Source: Pseudomonas sp. CC120222-01a
GTDB taxonomy: Bacteria > Pseudomonadota > Gammaproteobacteria > Pseudomonadales > Pseudomonadaceae
Reading direction: 5' to 3'
NCBI RefSeq assembly: GCF_003097235.1
Contig: NZ_QEQQ01000002.1
Span: 248,001 to 312,000 of the forward strand
DNA: 64,000 nt
The position numbers were made by a program, and so were the translations under genes. The notes beneath the pieces were generated by a model. It saw only the letters and a program-made list of their open reading frames with translations. It made no database searches and was not told the origin of the DNA. Positions 38,244 through 46,298 of this stretch are shown here, one piece after another. Each line of letters opens with the position of its first letter. Position 1 is the stretch's first letter.

Positions 38244-39013
38244 CAGGGCTTGATTCCCCGGTGCACGGCAACGATGCCGCTGGTCATGTTGTGGTAGGTG
38301 ACGCGGTCGAAACCGGCCTCGACCATCATGCTCTTGAGGGTTTCCTGATCGGGGTGCATGCGGATCGACTCGGCGAGGTAACGGTAGCTCTCGGAGTCAT
38401 TGGTGATCAGCTTGCCGGCCAATGGCATGAAGGCGAACGAGTAGGCGTCGTAGGCCTTGGACATCAGCTTGTTGGTCGGCTTGGAGAACTCCAGGATCAA
38501 CAGGCGGCCGCCCGGCTTGAGCACACGCAGCATCGAGCGGATGGCTTCGTCCTTGTGGGTGACGTTGCGCAGGCCGAAGGCGATGGTCACGCAGTCGAAG
38601 TGATTGTCCGGGAATGGCAGCTTCTCGGCGTCGGCCTGGACGAACTCGATGTTGCCAGCCACACCACGGTCGAGCAGGCGGTCACGGCCGACCTTGAGCA
38701 TCGAATCGTTGATGTCGGCCAGTACCACCTGGCCGGTCGGGCCCACAAGACGCGAGAACTTGGCGGCGAGGTCGCCGGTACCGCCAGCGATGTCCAGCAC
38801 GCGGCTGCCGGCGCGCACGCCCGACAGCTCGATGGTGAAGCGCTTCCACAGGCGGTGCATGCCGCCGGAGAGCACGTCGTTCATCAGGTCGTACTTGGCG
38901 GCCACCGAGTGGAACACTTCGGCGACTTTTTTCGCCTTCTGGCTTTCAGGGACGTCCTGGTAGCCGAAATGGGTGGTGGGTTCGGCGTGGTCGCCTTTGC
39001 GCTGGTCGTTCAT
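38243..39013 (-). CDS. ubiE: Ubiquinone/menaquinone biosynthesis C-methyltransferase
   Basis: This 256-residue SAM-dependent methyltransferase acts in the ubiquinone ring pathway. Seen are [19 protein letters not shown] (start of the UbiE signature), [15 protein letters not shown] (SAM-binding motif I, about residues 74-88) and [12 protein letters not shown]. It is the first gene of ubiE-J-B. Confidence 0.97.
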   Translation of the reverse strand: MNDQRKGDHAEPTTHFGYQDVPESQKAKKVAEVFHSVAAKYDLMNDVLSGGMHRLWKRFTIELSGVRAGSRVLDIAGGTGDLAAKFSRLVGPTGQVVLADINDSMLKVGRDRLLDRGVAGNIEFVQADAEKLPFPDNHFDCVTIAFGLRNVTHKDEAIRSMLRVLKPGGRLLILEFSKPTNKLMSKAYDAYSFAFMPLAGKLITNDSESYRYLAESIRMHPDQETLKSMMVEAGFDRVTYHNMTSGIVAVHRGIKP

Positions 39014-39137
39014 ATCGCTTCACCGGAAAAAATTACCGCCATTCTAGGGCGAATGGGCGGATTTGTCTTGGCGGGGTGTGCCTTGGGGCAGGGGCGGGCA
39101 TAATGCAGATTATGTCTACATATTCAGGAACACCCGC

Positions 39138-39413
39138 ATGACCCAGATCAGCGTCGAACGCAAACACTCCCTCGGCCGCGATGCCGCCCGCGCCAAGGCC
39201 GAAGCGCTGGTCGACAAGCTCAGCCGCGAGTACGACCTCAAGGCTACCTGGAACGGTGACCGGGTCGACGTGGCCCGCAGCGGTGCCAACGGCAGCGTGC
39301 ACATCGGCGAAGACAGCATTCGCGTGGAACTGAAGCTCGGCATGATGCTCTCGATGATGAGCACCACCATCAAGGGCGAGATCGAGCGCGCCCTGGACAA
39401 GGCTCTCGCCTGA
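39138..39413 (+). CDS. Polyhydroxyalkanoic acid system family protein (PHA_gran_rgn)
   Basis: This 91-residue protein contains MTQISVERKHSLGRDAARAK, WNGDRVDVARSGANGSVHIG and a LKLGMMLSMM stretch, typical of the small family annotated as a PHA system protein. The precise role is unknown. ATG 39138 is preceded by TCAGGAA, and the longer frame start at 39063 lacks one. It is divergent from ubiE and converges on the second giant gene 45 bases downstream. That giant gene now separates it from phaI. Confidence 0.85.
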   Translation: MTQISVERKHSLGRDAARAKAEALVDKLSREYDLKATWNGDRVDVARSGANGSVHIGEDSIRVELKLGMMLSMMSTTIKGEIERALDKALA

Positions 39414-39458
39414 TGCGCATCGCCCAGGCGGCGCGGGCAGCCCGGGCGATACCGTGAG

Positions 39459-42400
39459 TCAGGCGGTGGGGAACGGAATCAGGTCTTTGACCTGCTCATA
39501 AGTCAGATCGCCGCGGTAGACCTTGAGTCGCTCATGCGGGCTGAGGGCGTCCTCCAGCTGGGCGTCGCGCATCTTCGCCGTCGCGAACTTCAGATGCCCC
39601 TTGGCAAAGTCCCTTGGCGCCGCGTCCTGGCGCGTGTAGTGAAAGTGAGCCTCCCAGAGGATGGCGTTGCTGTTCGATTCCGTCCGGTACAGGGTATAGA
39701 CGTCGAGGAAGTCCCGTTGGCCCAGGGGGCGGCGGGTGACGGTAGGCCTGATCTCGACCAGGTTGTGTTGCAGCAGAAAGCGCAGCGCCTTGCTGTCGGG
39801 GTGGCGAGTGGCGAGGTAGATGGCCTTCAGCCGATTGTGCTTTTCCTTTTGCACGCGCTCGATGGCGGCGTTCAAGTTGTCGAGCAACGTCGGGCTGGAT
39901 TGACGTTCGAGCTGGCGGGTCACGGCCGTCATTCTTTCGATGTGATGGTCGAGCACTTCCGTAAGGCTGTTCGGTTCGTCGTCGAACAGCCTGGCTCGGG
40001 CAATTTCGTCATCCGTTTCGGCCACCAGGCGGGTGCCCAGGCTGCGCAACGCTTTCTGACTGGCACGCGGCTGCGGCTGCAGCTCGACCCAGGTGTTGCC
40101 TTGCGCCTCGTATTCGGCAACCGGCTGCATGGCGACAGGGTCGTACTGAACGGCTTTACCGTCGCGCAGTGTCTCATCCACCAACAGGGCCTTGTGGCGG
40201 GCCGTGCGGATCACCCGCAGCCGTGCGCGGCGCGTGTTCTGTGGCCTGGCCGGGGGCGCTGGCCTGGCCACCGGCCAGTTGGGGTGTTGTTCGGCATCCA
40301 GGCGGGCGTTGGCGTGGTCCAATGCACGCTCGGCCATGTGCCTGAGCGTCGTCGTCTCCCTGATGTAGGCCTGCAGGTGTTCCATGTGCCAAGCCGGGTC
40401 CGCCAGCGTCAGCAGGTATCTCGCTGTGCCCAGTCCTGTTTTGTATTGTTGCAGGCTGCTCTCCAGGACGGCGATCTGGTCTTGCACAGAAGGGTCCGCA
40501 CGCAACAGACCATCATGGCTGAGCATGGCCTGGTGCATGTCCTTGTTCCGCAGGTTCAGCTGTTCCTGATACATCCTGTCGACGTTCTCGGCATTCAGTT
40601 GCATGCGATCAAGGGTCAGCGCCTGCAGGTCGGAGATGATCTGGGCATGCACGACCAGCGTGGAGTAAGGGCGCGTATCGATAATCTCCCTGAGGTGACT
40701 GTGTTTTTGTGGATAGACAATCCGAGGGTCATCCAGGGCTTCGGTGATCACCTCGTCCAGCCGTTGGCTGACGCCAAGCAGGCGTTTATGAATGGCCAGG
40801 GCGCACTCTCGGGTCTGGCGATAAGCGGCATAGGCGTCGCGCTGGGCGGGCGTGGCCGGTAACCGCGTAATCGCCAAGGCCTGCCGGTCGATGCTCTCGT
40901 AACTGACTTGCGACAGCAGGCGGGTGTACAGCTGGGCATCGTTCTGGATCAGTGTTTCGTACCAGGGACCGACCTCTGCCTGGTAGTCGATGCTGCCAAA
41001 ACGCCGCATGGCTGGCGTCTTCAGGAAGTTGAGCAGCTCGATGTTGGACTGCAGCAGGACCGCCCGTTGTTCGTAGAGCTTGCTGATGGCCCGTACGGTA
41101 CTGGCATGAGTTGCCCTGAGCCTGTCGCGCTCCACGCGCATGTCAGCCATGCGTGGCGTTTCGACGAGTATTTCCTGGTTCTGCTGGCTGCGCTGTTCCG
41201 TGAGCACCTGCGAGTAGGCTTTTTCATGCTCGTCCAGCGGGGCCAAGGTTGCCAGGTTGCTGTTGATCATTGCATCGACTTCCTTGAGCGGCGCTTGATT
41301 CGCCAGCAGCCGGTTGACCAGCCTGCGCTGCTCGATCTTGTCGGGAGTCTTTACCGGCGCCCCGCCCGGCAGGTTCAGGCTGATCGACCATTCGCCGTTC
41401 CAGCGGCTCACCCAGGGCCCCATGGCGCGCTCGCGCCCGACAATGTGGTAACCATCGTCGGAACCGCCCTGGGCGACCCACTCGCCTTTGCTCAGGTCAG
41501 GGCCGATGATGCGCATGCCGCTCCAGCTTTCCTGAACCTCGAAGGCGGCATCGGCGAGCTTCACATAGAGCCGCCCGTCAACCCGGTAGAGGCCGTGCAG
41601 GCGCCCGGTTTCCAGCCGCGCCTGCTCCGGCAGCGACTGCCTGGCCTGAAGCCTGGCCAAGGCTTGGCGCTGCTCGGAGGACAACTTGTCCAGGCGTTGG
41701 CCATCGCCCCAGCGACTGCCACTGAGCAGGACCGACTGTTGCTCCAGCACAGCTTCGTGCCAGTTCCGTTCTTGCACGGGGCTGGCCACTTCGACCCGGT
41801 TCGAGCCGCGTTCGGCCGGCTCGGCGAAGTGCAGCAGCGGAGCGCGCTCAGGCTGGGGCACGGCCTCGGCGCCATGCGGCACGACCAGCATGGCGAGGTT
41901 GGTCAGCAGGTCAGTGGCGGCCATGATTCGCGCATCGTCGCTGCCTTCGGCGAGGGTCCGCAGGTCGTCCGCGGAGGCCGAAAGCGCCACGATCAGCCAG
42001 GTGATACCGGCCAGGGGGCCGCGCCACAGGAGTGTGGCGCCATTGAAGATGGCCCAGGCTACCTGCCTGACCAGTTCGCCCTTGATCTGGGCATTGGATA
42101 CGCTCCTGCGTGCGGCGAAATGCAGCATGGCCTCCACCCTGGCATCCAGCAGGTGGCCATCCAGGTCGCTGGACCAGGGGGAGAACGCCACCTCGACCGG
42201 GTGCCTGGTCTTTTCCAGGGCCAGTTCGGTCACTACCGAGCCGAAGTTCAGCGAGGCTTCCAGTTCATCCAGGCCGACATGCAAGTGGGGTATGCGCAAG
42301 CCACCCTTTTCGTAGATCGGGCGGGCGTCGTCGTCCAGTGCATCGAGGACGCTCTTCTGCACTTCGGCATGGCTGCGTACATGCTCCAGCATCAGCTCGC

Positions 42401-44177
42401 GGCTGGTGAACGCCAGCAGCGGGTCACCGTCGTGGAGCGGGCGGTAAAGCACCCAGCTGTCAGGCAACTGGATCAGGAACATGCCATGCACCCGGTCGCT
42501 GGTTGTCACGCCCGGCTGCCGACGCAGCGTCAGCGGGGCAATGGCCTGCTGTTCGTCGCCAGCGCCATTGCAAAAAACCAGCAGCGCCGCGCTCTGGGCT
42601 TCGCTCAGCTGCTGGTCAATACGCGCCTTGAGCGTGTCGAAACGCAAGCGCTGTCGCCATTCCCTGGCGAACTGGGCGATACGTTCGTGCTTTCGCGGTT
42701 GGGCATTGACCAGGCTGCGCAGATAGGCGGGATAGGTGCCGGCGATGTCGACCGAACGGATCAAGGCCTCGACATGGCGGATCGTCAACCAGCCAGTGTG
42801 ACTCTGGCCTTGGCGTTCGCTGATGCGTGCCATCACCTCGCCGGGCCCAAGGCGAGCAATGGCCAGCGCGGTCAGGCTCTCGTCGCGCAGGTATTGGGCT
42901 TGCGGTTGCGCGGGCAAGGAGCTGGCGAGGACCTGGTCGATACTGATGAACACATGGTCGGGGTCACAGGGGGATTCACCCGGGTGATCAAGCCGCATCT
43001 GTTCGCACAGGCGACGACGGGCGTAGCGTTGAATGTCGTCGATGTCACCGAGCGACGTACGGCCACGCGATTGCCCCTGGCTGGCGGCCAGGTCGAGCAG
43101 GGCGCCCTGGTACGCGAAGCGCTGCTGTGGGCCGGCCTTCTCCAGCCAGCCTGGCAGCGCGATTGCTGGCAGGTCCGGTACCTGCAGAGGTTGCTCGAGG
43201 AAGTGGCCTGAGGGATCGCAGGCTGCGGCGAAGTGCTTTTCAAGGGCATCGATGGAACCCAGGCCAGTAACGCGCAGGCGCCTGAGGTCGTCCAGCATGC
43301 CATTGAGCAGTTGCATGGCCTGGAAGTCTGCCGACGCCCCACTCAGCGGCCGCTGCGCCCAGGACAGGCTGTCGTAGCGGTAGCGATCCGCCAGTTCTTC
43401 CTGCAAGGCAGTAGCGAAGCCTGCCCGATCGATGTATCGGCGAATCACGCCAGAGGGTTTGCACCAGAGCACTCGCTGGTCTGAACCGTTGCCCGAGCTC
43501 AGCAGCAGGTCTGGCAACAACCGGGACCAGCCCTTGCCGTCGATGCTCAAGGTGATCTGAATGACGTTCACCGCCACGTTCTGGCCAGCATCTTCGAGCA
43601 TGGCGTAAAGCAAAGCCTGGTCCTCGGCATCCAGCCCCTGGCGAGGGATATTGTTCAGCAGGGCGGCCTTGATGAGGTTCGCCAGCCACTGCGCCCGCGA
43701 AGTGTCGGAATGTTCGTCGAAACCGTTCCAGAAACTGATCTGGGCTTGCGCGAAGGCGTTTGGCAGCTTGCCCAGGACCTTTTCCAGGTCCGCGTCCAGT
43801 TTGGCCATGTCCAGGCAGATCCGGGGCTGCCGGGTGCTGTCGATACCTTGCGGCTGTGGAAGGAAGACGGCTGGCGCGGCGAGGGTCAGTGCGTCGCTCG
43901 TCGTCAGCTGCAGGGGAGTACCGGCCAGGTAGTGCCGCAGCAATTCGTCCAGCAACGACACTGGGCGGGTATCGTCCGGTGAGGACGCCCTGCGCATGAC
44001 CGCGAATCCGTCGAGCGAAGACAGCTGTGGATAATTCTCCGGGATCATCGGATAGCGGTCGATCAGGGCCTTGAACGCTTCGTCTGCCAGGACCTCGCGC
44101 AGACCCGGGCGCTTGCGGAAGCAGGCCGCCACCGCTTGCTTGAAGGTGATTGTCGATGATGGGCTGGATGCGTGCAT
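39459..44177 (-). CDS. Giant toxin-like protein, DUF6543/dermonecrotic-like
   Basis: This 1572-residue protein has no signal peptide. Residues about 1-600 are helical with scattered aromatic motifs. About 575-610 reads GMFLIQLPDSWVLYRPL, like the conserved beta-hairpin of DUF6543 toxins (the NEL protein has WLVIYLPGMPEPL). A hydrophobic stretch follows at about 704-735. A G-L-Y-x-x-x-G-R-x-Y module near residue 860 resembles one in the NEL protein. The C-terminal third is predicted coiled coil and ends in a charged region. No LRR, NEL or obvious catalytic motif was seen. The start ATG 44177 has GGAGC upstream. No immunity or secretion gene adjoins it, so family assignment is moderate and function unknown. 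Confidence 0.6.
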   Translation of the reverse strand: MHASSPSSTITFKQAVAACFRKRPGLREVLADEAFKALIDRYPMIPENYPQLSSLDGFAVMRRASSPDDTRPVSLLDELLRHYLAGTPLQLTTSDALTLAAPAVFLPQPQGIDSTRQPRICLDMAKLDADLEKVLGKLPNAFAQAQISFWNGFDEHSDTSRAQWLANLIKAALLNNIPRQGLDAEDQALLYAMLEDAGQNVAVNVIQITLSIDGKGWSRLLPDLLLSSGNGSDQRVLWCKPSGVIRRYIDRAGFATALQEELADRYRYDSLSWAQRPLSGASADFQAMQLLNGMLDDLRRLRVTGLGSIDALEKHFAAACDPSGHFLEQPLQVPDLPAIALPGWLEKAGPQQRFAYQGALLDLAASQGQSRGRTSLGDIDDIQRYARRRLCEQMRLDHPGESPCDPDHVFISIDQVLASSLPAQPQAQYLRDESLTALAIARLGPGEVMARISERQGQSHTGWLTIRHVEALIRSVDIAGTYPAYLRSLVNAQPRKHERIAQFAREWRQRLRFDTLKARIDQQLSEAQSAALLVFCNGAGDEQQAIAPLTLRRQPGVTTSDRVHGMFLIQLPDSWVLYRPLHDGDPLLAFTSRELMLEHVRSHAEVQKSVLDALDDDARPIYEKGGLRIPHLHVGLDELEASLNFGSVVTELALEKTRHPVEVAFSPWSSDLDGHLLDARVEAMLHFAARRSVSNAQIKGELVRQVAWAIFNGATLLWRGPLAGITWLIVALSASADDLRTLAEGSDDARIMAATDLLTNLAMLVVPHGAEAVPQPERAPLLHFAEPAERGSNRVEVASPVQERNWHEAVLEQQSVLLSGSRWGDGQRLDKLSSEQRQALARLQARQSLPEQARLETGRLHGLYRVDGRLYVKLADAAFEVQESWSGMRIIGPDLSKGEWVAQGGSDDGYHIVGRERAMGPWVSRWNGEWSISLNLPGGAPVKTPDKIEQRRLVNRLLANQAPLKEVDAMINSNLATLAPLDEHEKAYSQVLTEQRSQQNQEILVETPRMADMRVERDRLRATHASTVRAISKLYEQRAVLLQSNIELLNFLKTPAMRRFGSIDYQAEVGPWYETLIQNDAQLYTRLLSQVSYESIDRQALAITRLPATPAQRDAYAAYRQTRECALAIHKRLLGVSQRLDEVITEALDDPRIVYPQKHSHLREIIDTRPYSTLVVHAQIISDLQALTLDRMQLNAENVDRMYQEQLNLRNKDMHQAMLSHDGLLRADPSVQDQIAVLESSLQQYKTGLGTARYLLTLADPAWHMEHLQAYIRETTTLRHMAERALDHANARLDAEQHPNWPVARPAPPARPQNTRRARLRVIRTARHKALLVDETLRDGKAVQYDPVAMQPVAEYEAQGNTWVELQPQPRASQKALRSLGTRLVAETDDEIARARLFDDEPNSLTEVLDHHIERMTAVTRQLERQSSPTLLDNLNAAIERVQKEKHNRLKAIYLATRHPDSKALRFLLQHNLVEIRPTVTRRPLGQRDFLDVYTLYRTESNSNAILWEAHFHYTRQDAAPRDFAKGHLKFATAKMRDAQLEDALSPHERLKVYRGDLTYEQVKDLIPFPTA

Positions 44178-44291
44178 GGACGGGGCTCCGGTCGAATGAA
44201 GCCCAAGACCCTAGCGGGTTGCCCCCTGCTGATGAGGTACATGAATGTAGCGCCGCGACCTTAGGGTGCGGTTTCTAATTTTTCTCCCTAC

Positions 44292-44303
44292 CTTGTGCAC
44301 AAG
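44292..44303. promoter_or_regulatory. Palindrome upstream of phaI (candidate operator)
   Basis: The perfect 12-bp palindrome CTTGTGCACAAG lies 53 bases before the phaI start, just after an AT-rich TCTAATTTTTCT stretch that could include a -10 box. PhaD is known to act at the phaI promoter in P. putida. Whether this palindrome is its target is inferred from symmetry and place only. Confidence 0.4.
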
Positions 44304-44355
44304 CCCAACCTCCATGGGCGGTTTTTCCTCCACTCATGAACATGAGGTACACAGC

Positions 44356-44775
44356 ATGGCCAAAGTGATTGCGAAGAAAAAGGAAGAAGCCCTGGGCACG
44401 CTTGGCGAGGTGCGTGGTTACGCCCGCAAGATCTGGCTGGCCGGTATCGGCGCCTATGCCCGTGTAGGCCAGGAAGGCTCCGACTACTTCAAGGAACTGG
44501 TCAAGGCCGGTGAAGGCGTCGAGAAACGTGGCAAGAAACGCATCGACAAAGAGCTCGATGCTGCCAACCACCAGCTCGACGAGGCCGGTGAAGAAGTCAG
44601 CCGCGTACGCGGCAAAGTCGAAGTCCAACTCGACAAGATCGAAAAAGCTTTCGACGCACGGGTAGGCCGCGCCTTGAATCGCCTTGGCATTCCGTCTAAA
44701 CATGACGTTGAGGCGTTGTCCATCAAGCTTGAACAGCTGCATGAGCTGCTCGAGCGCGTCGCGCACAAACCATAA
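44356..44775 (+). CDS. phaI: PHA granule-associated phasin PhaI
   Basis: This 139-residue small phasin coats medium-chain PHA granules. A conserved amphipathic stretch ARKIWLAGIGAYARVGQEG (about residues 22-40) is shared with PhaF. A heptad-rich C-terminal coiled coil (about 95-135) should mediate oligomers. ATG 44356 is preceded by GAGG. It is the first gene of phaI-phaF, separated by 10 bases. Confidence 0.93.
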   Translation: MAKVIAKKKEEALGTLGEVRGYARKIWLAGIGAYARVGQEGSDYFKELVKAGEGVEKRGKKRIDKELDAANHQLDEAGEEVSRVRGKVEVQLDKIEKAFDARVGRALNRLGIPSKHDVEALSIKLEQLHELLERVAHKP

Positions 44776-44785
44776 GGAGAGCAGG

Positions 44786-45547
44786 ATGGCTGGCAAGAAG
44801 AATACCGACAAAGAAGGCAGCTCCTGGATCGGCGGGATCGAGAAGTACTCCCGCAAGATCTGGCTGGCGGGGCTGGGTATCTATTCGAAAGTCGACCAGG
44901 ACGGCCCGAAGCTGTTCGACTCGCTGGTGAAGGATGGCGAGAAAGCCGAGAAGCAAGCGAAGAAGACTGCCGAAGATGTGGCTGAAACCGCCAAGTCCTC
45001 GACAACTTCGCGCGTGTCTGGCGTGAAGGACCGCGCACTGGGCAAGTGGAGCGAACTCGAAGAGGCCTTCGACAAGCGCCTGAACAGCGCCATTTCGCGT
45101 CTGGGTGTACCGAGCCGCAACGAGATCAAGGCCCTGCACCAGCAGGTCGACAGCCTGACCAAGCAGATCGAGAAACTGACCGGCGCATCGGTCACCCCGA
45201 TCTCCTCGCGCTCAGCAGCGGCCAAGCCGGCAGCAAGCAAGGCAGCGGCCAAGCCATTGGCCAAGCCGGCGGCAAAAAACGCGGCAGCCAAACCAGCAGC
45301 GGCGAAACCGGCTGCCAAGACTGCAGCGGCCAAGCCCGCGGCGAAACCGGCTGCCAAGCCTGTTGCAGCCAAGCCTGCCGCAGCGAAGAAGCCGGCAGTG
45401 AAGAAGGCCCCGGCCAAACCGGCCGCCGCCAAGCCGGCAGCACCAGCGGCCAGCACCGCTCCGGCCGCTACCGCCGCCCCGGCGCCTACTGCGGCCCCAG
45501 CGAGCAACCCGCCTTCGGCTCCGGCCAGCACCGGCTCTCTGCTCTGA
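44786..45547 (+). CDS. phaF: PHA granule-associated phasin PhaF with histone H1-like tail
   Basis: This 253-residue protein has a phasin domain (about 1-130) parallel to PhaI, including YSRKIWLAGLGIYSKVDQDG, and a leucine-heptad coiled coil at about 105-130. A C-terminal tail of about 100 residues consists of repeated Ala-Lys-Pro units (KPAAK/AAKPA) ending in Ala/Pro. This tail is lysine-rich and in P. putida binds DNA non-specifically, so PhaF links granules to the nucleoid for even segregation. ATG 44786 has AAGGAGAG upstream. Confidence 0.94.
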   Translation: MAGKKNTDKEGSSWIGGIEKYSRKIWLAGLGIYSKVDQDGPKLFDSLVKDGEKAEKQAKKTAEDVAETAKSSTTSRVSGVKDRALGKWSELEEAFDKRLNSAISRLGVPSRNEIKALHQQVDSLTKQIEKLTGASVTPISSRSAAAKPAASKAAAKPLAKPAAKNAAAKPAAAKPAAKTAAAKPAAKPAAKPVAAKPAAAKKPAVKKAPAKPAAAKPAAPAASTAPAATAAPAPTAAPASNPPSAPASTGSLL

Positions 45548-45558
45548 TAGCGGTGTAA

Positions 45559-45649
45559 TGCCCTTCGCGGGGCAAGCCCGCTCCCACAGGTCGATCACAT
45601 ACCTGAAGCATGTGGTAATCCTGTGGGAGCGGGCTTGTCCCGCGAAGGG
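45559..45649. repeat. Inverted REP pair between phaF and phaD
   Basis: The left arm (45559-45589) is CCTTCGCGGGGCAAGCCCGC with CCCACAGG at its inner end. The right arm (45619-45649) is its reverse complement with one difference. A second short inverted repeat sits in the spacer. It lies between convergent phaF and phaD and probably ends both transcripts. Confidence 0.82.
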
Positions 45650-45670
45650 CGCGGCACCGAGCTGTCAGGT

Positions 45671-46285
45671 CTATCCCTCGAGGTACCGCACCGCCAACTC
45701 CTCGGCCGCCGCCCGTGCCTGCACATCCAGATGCGGCGCCACCAGCATCATCACCTGATACACCACGATCCCCACATCCCCCTCGCGCCCCAGCACTCGC
45801 TGATAATCCAGCGAGAACATCAAGGTCAGGGTTATCTGCTCCACCAGTTGCCCCAATGCCTGCGTCTCACTGACCACTTGCCCCTGGCCCTTGAGGCTGG
45901 CCAGCAGTGCCGCCAGCGTGCGCTTGAGCGCATTGATCAGGCTGCGCATGCCCCGCGCCAGCTTGGGCAGGCGCCCGGTCAGGTTGGACAGGTCCTGGAA
46001 CAGAAAGCGGTACTGGGCCATGCGCTCGACGATCAGGTGCAGGAACAGCCAGTAGTCCTCGGCCTCCAGGCGCACCTCCAGTGGTGGGTCGAGCAGCGGC
46101 ATCAACGCTTCCTCGAAGCGGTCGAACAGCCCGTGGATCAAGGGCTCCTTGCCGTGGAAGTGGTAGTACAGGTTGCCCGGGCTGATGCCCAGTTCGTTGG
46201 CGATCTCCAGGGTCGAGACATTCGGCTCGCCCTGCGTGTTGAACAGCTGCAGGGCGCATTCGAGGATACGGTCGCGGGTCTTCAT
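45671..46285 (-). CDS. phaD: TetR-family regulator PhaD
   Basis: This 204-residue regulator has an N-terminal helix-turn-helix (about 20-45, TLEIANELGISPGNLYYHF) followed by a helical ligand domain. In P. putida PhaD activates the phaI and phaC1 promoters, probably in response to a fatty acid breakdown intermediate. It is transcribed last in phaC1-Z-C2-D, with only 13 bases between phaC2 and phaD. Confidence 0.93.
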   Translation of the reverse strand: MKTRDRILECALQLFNTQGEPNVSTLEIANELGISPGNLYYHFHGKEPLIHGLFDRFEEALMPLLDPPLEVRLEAEDYWLFLHLIVERMAQYRFLFQDLSNLTGRLPKLARGMRSLINALKRTLAALLASLKGQGQVVSETQALGQLVEQITLTLMFSLDYQRVLGREGDVGIVVYQVMMLVAPHLDVQARAAAEELAVRYLEG

Positions 46286-46298
46286 CCAGTCGTGGTGC

